Shown here: in pieces, positions 4,981 to 8,454 of the stretch
Layout of the letters: the number at the start of each line of letters is the position of its first letter
Numbering within the stretch: position 1 is the stretch's first letter
NCBI GenBank assembly: GCA_025362615.1
Contig: JANYFQ010000470.1
Coordinates: forward strand, 1-8,454
DNA: 8,454 nucleotides
Reading direction: 5' to 3'
Source of the DNA: Hymenobacter sp.
GTDB lineage: Bacteria > Bacteroidota > Bacteroidia > Cytophagales > Hymenobacteraceae
Notes under the pieces: generated by a model
Databases searched by the model: none
What the model saw: the letters and a program-made list of their open reading frames with translations, nothing else
What the model was told of the DNA's origin: nothing
Translations under genes and position numbers: made by a program

Positions 4981-7900
4981 TCACTCCACCACCAACCGGG
5001 CCGAGGAAGCGCCGCAGCGCAGCACATACACGCCGGGGGGCAGGGCCGAAACGTCGAGCGTCAGGGTGGAGGCGTTGGCGGGGGCGAGGGCGCGTTGGAC
5101 TGAGCGGCCCAGGCCGTCGAGCACCGTTACGGGCTGCGGGGTGGAGGTGGCGGGCAGCGTTAGGATGACGGCGGTATGGGCGGGGTTGGGGGCCAATGCG
5201 AGGCGGGCGGCGGCGCGGGTGGTGGCGGCGGTTAGTGGGCCGGTGGCGGGGCCGAACACCAGCGCGAAACGGCCCGGTTGCTCGCCGGCGGTGGCTACGC
5301 TGAAGGTGTAGGTGGCGGTGGGGGTTAGGGCAAGGCGGGTGTTGGCGACGGCATCGGTGAGGAAGACGGTTTGGCCGGGGGCGAAATGCAGCAGCTCGTC
5401 GGCGCTGAGGGTGTAGGAGCCGGGAGCGGGCACGTTTACAAGCAGGGGCACGACGCGGGTGCCGGTTAGCGGGGGCAGGCCGTTGATGGCGTAGCGGTCG
5501 GGGCCGAGGGCGGTGCTGAGGTTGGGCAGGTTGCCGACGTTGGGCAGCTTGCGGGCATCGGCGGCGGGGTCGAAGGCGGCGGTGGCGGCGGCATCGAAGT
5601 ACACGATGGTGGGGTCGGCGGGGCCGGTGCTGCCGCGCAGGCTCAGGGTGAGGCGGGGGCGCGGGTCGGCGGCCGGGCGGGCAAAGGTGTTGTCGACGGC
5701 GCTGAAGAAGGTGCGGCGGTTGCTGTTGGTGAGGTTGATGGCGGCGCGGGCACCGCCCGGCCCTTGCGTCGAGCGCATGAAAAAAGCCTGGCCTGCGGGT
5801 ATCATCGGGCTGCCGCCGAGGCCGGCCACGATGGCCGTGTAAACCCCGGCGTAGGGGCCGGTGCTGCGGAACTGGTAGATGGCCGCGCCCAGGTTTTCGA
5901 GAGTTTGGAAAGGCACTACGCCCAGCGTGAAGGTGCTGGCATCGAGCGGGCTGGGGTAGGGGTTGCCCACCAGGTACCAGCCGCCATCGGCGCTGCTGCC
6001 CCGCGCAAAATTAAACTGCACGTTGCCCTCCGTGAGGGTGCCGCGAAAACTGACCAGGGCCGTGCCGGGCAAATGCACGGTGTAGCCCAGGCCGGGCAGC
6101 AGGCGGTCGGCGGGGGCAGTGAGGGCTGCCCAGCCCCGGTCGAAGACCGGAAAGCCGGTGATGGCCGCGTTGGCCACCCGGCTTTCATCGTAGCGGTACA
6201 CCGTGGGGAAGGGCCGTATCAGGCCCGGCGCGCGGCTGGCGTTGTAGGCCGCGCCCTGGCTTACTTCGGGCGTGAAATTGGGGGTGGCCAGGTCGGCCAC
6301 CGCAGCGTTTTGCACCGGCGCGGCGTAGTGCCGGTAGCCCACGCCGAGGTAGGGGTTGGTGATGAAGCGCTGCACCACGGCGGTGTTGCCCAGCACCCGG
6401 CCCCCGTTGACATTGGCGACGAGGGCCGTGCCGCTGGCATCGGCGCGTAGCACCAGCGGCTGGCCGCCCAGCAGCACATCGGAAGAGGCATACAGCAGCT
6501 CGGTGATGGCAAGCCCCTGGCTCAAACTCAAGCCGGGGATGCCGCTGGACGACGTGACGTTGCGCGTCGTGCCCGGCAGGCCGTTGCCCGTGACCTGGGC
6601 CGCAGGGCCGTTGTACACGTAGGTGGCCCCGCCGTCGTAGTACCGGCTGCCCAGCACCTGCACCGAGCCGGTGGGGCCGCCCGTGGTGATGCCCTGGGGC
6701 GAGCAAATGCCGAACACGGCCCGGTCTTCGAGCCGGAAGTTGCCCGGCCCGCTGATGATGGTGCAACCGCTGCCCGCCGTGGTGGCCAGCGAGCCATTGG
6801 GCTGCACCGTGAGGGTGCCATGCACGATGAGGTCAGTAGTAAGAAACAAGGCCCCGGTGCCGGTGATGGTGACGTTGTTGTACTCGCCGCCGCCGCCGGG
6901 CAGGGTGGTGCTCACCACCAAATCGGGAAAGCCGGCAAACCGGGCCGCAAAGGTGTCCGTGAACCCGCTGCCCGCCACGGTGTGCGGCCCGAAGGTGGCG
7001 CTGCCGCCAAACGCCCCCACCACCGTGGCCGAGCTGCCCTGCAAGCTCAGGGCGGTGGCCTGCTCGTTGCCCGCGCCCCCGCCGGCCAGGGCCTGCTGCC
7101 AGGTGCCGGCCGGGTCGAGGCGGGCCACAAATACGTCGGCCTGCCCGGCCGAAACCAGGGCCGGCAAGCCGCCAAAAGCCGCCGTGGCCTCAAAGGTGCC
7201 GCCCACGGTGGCCGTGCCGTCGGCCGCTACTTTTACGGCCGCTACCTGCTCGTTGCCGGGGCCGCCGGCCCGCACAAGCTGCGTCCAGGTGCCAGCGGCG
7301 CTGAGGCGGGCCACGTAAGCGTCGGCATCGCCGCCGGTGCCGAGGGCGGGCAGCGCCCCAAATTGCGTGGCGGCCACAAATACGCCCGCCACGGTCACGG
7401 TGCCGTCGGGGGCCACGGCCACGCCGCTGGCATCTTCGAAGCCGCCAGCGCCGCCGGCCACGGCCTGCGTCCACTGCCCGCTGCCGGGGCTGAAGCGGGC
7501 CACGGCCACGTCGTTGCCGCCGGGCAGGCTGAGGGCGGGCTCTGCGCCAAACGTGGCGGCGGCGCTGCTCAGGTTGGCGGCCACCACCACTTCGCCGCTG
7601 GCGGCCACGGCCACGGCCGTGCCGTAGTCGAAGCCGGGGCCGCCGCCGGTGGCCACGCGCTGCCAGGTGCCGGCGGCATCGAGCTGGGCCACGTACACGT
7701 CGGCGCTGCCCTGGTTGGGGGGCAGGGGCAGGGTGCCAAAGGCGCAGTCGGCCCCGCAGCCGCCCGTCAGGCTGATAAGGCCGTCGGGGGCCACGGCCAG
7801 GGCCAGCACGCCGTCGTTGGCGGGGCCGCCGGCGCGGCTGGCCTGCGTCCAGGTGCCGGTGGCGGGGCCGAAGCGGGCCACGAAGATGTCGGTGCCGCCG

Positions 7901-8334
7901 GCGCTGGTCAGCGTCGGGCCGGCGGGGCCGAAGGTGGCCGAGCCGATGAGGCCGCCCGCCACCACCACGGTGCCGTCGGGGGCCAGGGCCAGGGCGCGGG
8001 GCGTGATGAGCACCGAGGCCGGCACCCGCACGGCCAGCGTAAACACCCCCGCCGGGTTGAGGCGGGCCAGAAACATATCCACGGCCGGTCCGCTCGTGAG
8101 CGTGAAGCCGCCCAGCGTGAGGGTGCCGTCGAAGCGGCCGGTGACGTAGGTGTTGCCCGCCGCGTCGGTGCCCACGGCCGCGTAGCCGTTGGTGTAGCCC
8201 GAGCCGCCGGGCTGCGCTACCGCCGCCGCCGCCCACTGCCAGCTTTGGCCCCGCGCCGCCGGGCCAATCAAGGCGCTCACTGCCAGCAGCGCCCCCGCCA
8301 GGCGGGCGGCGTAAAAAGGAAGAAATGTTTTCAT
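4981..8334 (-). CDS. Large secreted beta-propeller protein with T9SS type A sorting domain
   Basis: The 1117-residue product is exported by Sec and then by the type IX secretion system to the cell surface or medium. Residues 1-29 are a signal peptide (basic, then LAGALLAVSALIGPAARG). Residues ~50-470 hold seven repeats of about 62 residues with the pattern APDGTVVVAG..xFG..x.L...G..D.FVARL..AGTW.Q; their turn glycines fall at 60, 121, 185, 247, 311, 373 and 433. This matches SBBP-like repeats and predicts a seven-bladed beta-propeller. Residues ~471-700 are Gly/Thr/Asn-rich and probably beta-helical, with YRHYAAPV (667-674) typical of T9SS cargo. About 740-1030 contains further beta-rich segments (GWYLVGNPYPSPLD, 785-798). 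Residues 1044-1117 are the sorting domain (LALAPNPA, VLDGLGRSV, LDVSALPPGVYVLR). No enzymatic motif is seen; binding or adhesion is plausible. The ATG at 8334 is preferred over an in-frame GTG at 8364 because it starts the signal peptide. Confidence 0.93.
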   Translation of the reverse strand: MKTFLPFYAARLAGALLAVSALIGPAARGQSWQWAAAAVAQPGGSGYTNGYAAVGTDAAGNTYVTGRFDGTLTLGGFTLTSGPAVDMFLARLNPAGVFTLAVRVPASVLITPRALALAPDGTVVVAGGLIGSATFGPAGPTLTSAGGTDIFVARFGPATGTWTQASRAGGPANDGVLALAVAPDGLISLTGGCGADCAFGTLPLPPNQGSADVYVAQLDAAGTWQRVATGGGPGFDYGTAVAVAASGEVVVAANLSSAAATFGAEPALSLPGGNDVAVARFSPGSGQWTQAVAGGAGGFEDASGVAVAPDGTVTVAGVFVAATQFGALPALGTGGDADAYVARLSAAGTWTQLVRAGGPGNEQVAAVKVAADGTATVGGTFEATAAFGGLPALVSAGQADVFVARLDPAGTWQQALAGGGAGNEQATALSLQGSSATVVGAFGGSATFGPHTVAGSGFTDTFAARFAGFPDLVVSTTLPGGGGEYNNVTITGTGALFLTTDLIVHGTLTVQPNGSLATTAGSGCTIISGPGNFRLEDRAVFGICSPQGITTGGPTGSVQVLGSRYYDGGATYVYNGPAAQVTGNGLPGTTRNVTSSSGIPGLSLSQGLAITELLYASSDVLLGGQPLVLRADASGTALVANVNGGRVLGNTAVVQRFITNPYLGVGYRHYAAPVQNAAVADLATPNFTPEVSQGAAYNASRAPGLIRPFPTVYRYDESRVANAAITGFPVFDRGWAALTAPADRLLPGLGYTVHLPGTALVSFRGTLTEGNVQFNFARGSSADGGWYLVGNPYPSPLDASTFTLGVVPFQTLENLGAAIYQFRSTGPYAGVYTAIVAGLGGSPMIPAGQAFFMRSTQGPGGARAAINLTNSNRRTFFSAVDNTFARPAADPRPRLTLSLRGSTGPADPTIVYFDAAATAAFDPAADARKLPNVGNLPNLSTALGPDRYAINGLPPLTGTRVVPLLVNVPAPGSYTLSADELLHFAPGQTVFLTDAVANTRLALTPTATYTFSVATAGEQPGRFALVFGPATGPLTAATTRAAARLALAPNPAHTAVILTLPATSTPQPVTVLDGLGRSVQRALAPANASTLTLDVSALPPGVYVLRCGASSARLVVE

Positions 8335-8392
8335 GGGATGGGCAAGAAAGAAGCCCCCGGCCACCCGGCCGCTGGTGCAAGTAAAAGCCCCG

Positions 8393-8424
8393 GCAAGCTA
8401 CACCACAATAAGAGCCTATCCAAA
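8393..8424 (-). promoter_or_regulatory. Weak candidate Bacteroidetes-type promoter
   Basis: On the minus strand TTTG (8421-8424) is followed after 20 bp by TAGCTTGC (8393-8400), which matches six of eight positions of the TAnnTTTG -7 element. Spacing fits the Bacteroidetes pattern and would give a 5' leader of about 50 nt before the start at 8334. The -33 part lies in the loop and arm of a 6-bp hairpin, gcctat/ataggc (8414-8419 and 8424-8429). The match is imperfect and the call is tentative. Confidence 0.25.
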
Positions 8425-8454
8425 TAGGCCGGGGCGGGCGGACGGCTTTTTCGG

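Noticed and set aside
6820..8427. 535-residue open frame on the plus strand, antisense to the T9SS gene
   Set aside because: It is Gly/Ala/His-rich, has no recognisable domain, and mirrors the periodicity of the propeller gene; such frames are expected opposite high-GC coding DNA.

Overview
The window looks like a stretch of chromosome from a high-GC Bacteroidota, most likely Hymenobacter or a close relative (inference). The signs are a type IX secretion (T9SS) C-terminal sorting domain, a Bacteroidetes-style lipoprotein with an acidic stretch after its lipobox cysteine, the MEP isoprenoid enzyme IspD, the lack of Shine-Dalgarno sequences before the starts, and GC-rich codons beside AT-richer, repeat-packed intergenic regions.

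Layout. Positions 1-486 hold no gene that I can support. They contain a cluster of REP-like hairpins (1-144), a nested inverted repeat whose outer arm also occurs as alternative pairing copies (153-372), and a Rho-independent terminator (372-406). ispD (487-1170, +) and a PaaG-type crotonase (1319-2113, +) follow, separated by inverted copies of a 'ttcactcatt' low-complexity repeat that runs into the 3' end of ispD. The gap from 2114 to 2893 carries a MITE-like 32-bp-arm inverted repeat, a 12-unit array of ~21-bp repeats, a 16-bp perfect stem-loop and a short 20-bp duplication. A secreted lipoprotein gene (2894-3739, -) is divergent from a class I/II/IV-type zinc deacetylase gene (3918-4835, +). 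A 29-bp-arm inverted repeat (4841-4972) separates that gene from a very large convergent gene (4981-8334, -). Its product is a 1117-residue secreted protein with seven beta-propeller-like repeats and a T9SS type A sorting domain.

The five genes do not form an obvious pathway. ispD belongs to isoprenoid synthesis, the crotonase to acyl-CoA or phenylacetate metabolism, and the deacetylase acts on small acetylated amines or proteins. The lipoprotein and the T9SS protein belong to the cell surface. Each gene is probably transcribed separately, with ispD and the crotonase as the only plausible co-directional pair.

I see no defence system, prophage, CRISPR array or transposase gene. The unusual content is intergenic: several inverted repeats with different sequences but similar architecture (quasi-tetranucleotide arms around an unrelated loop), plus the 21-bp array. 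These are the best candidates for something undescribed.
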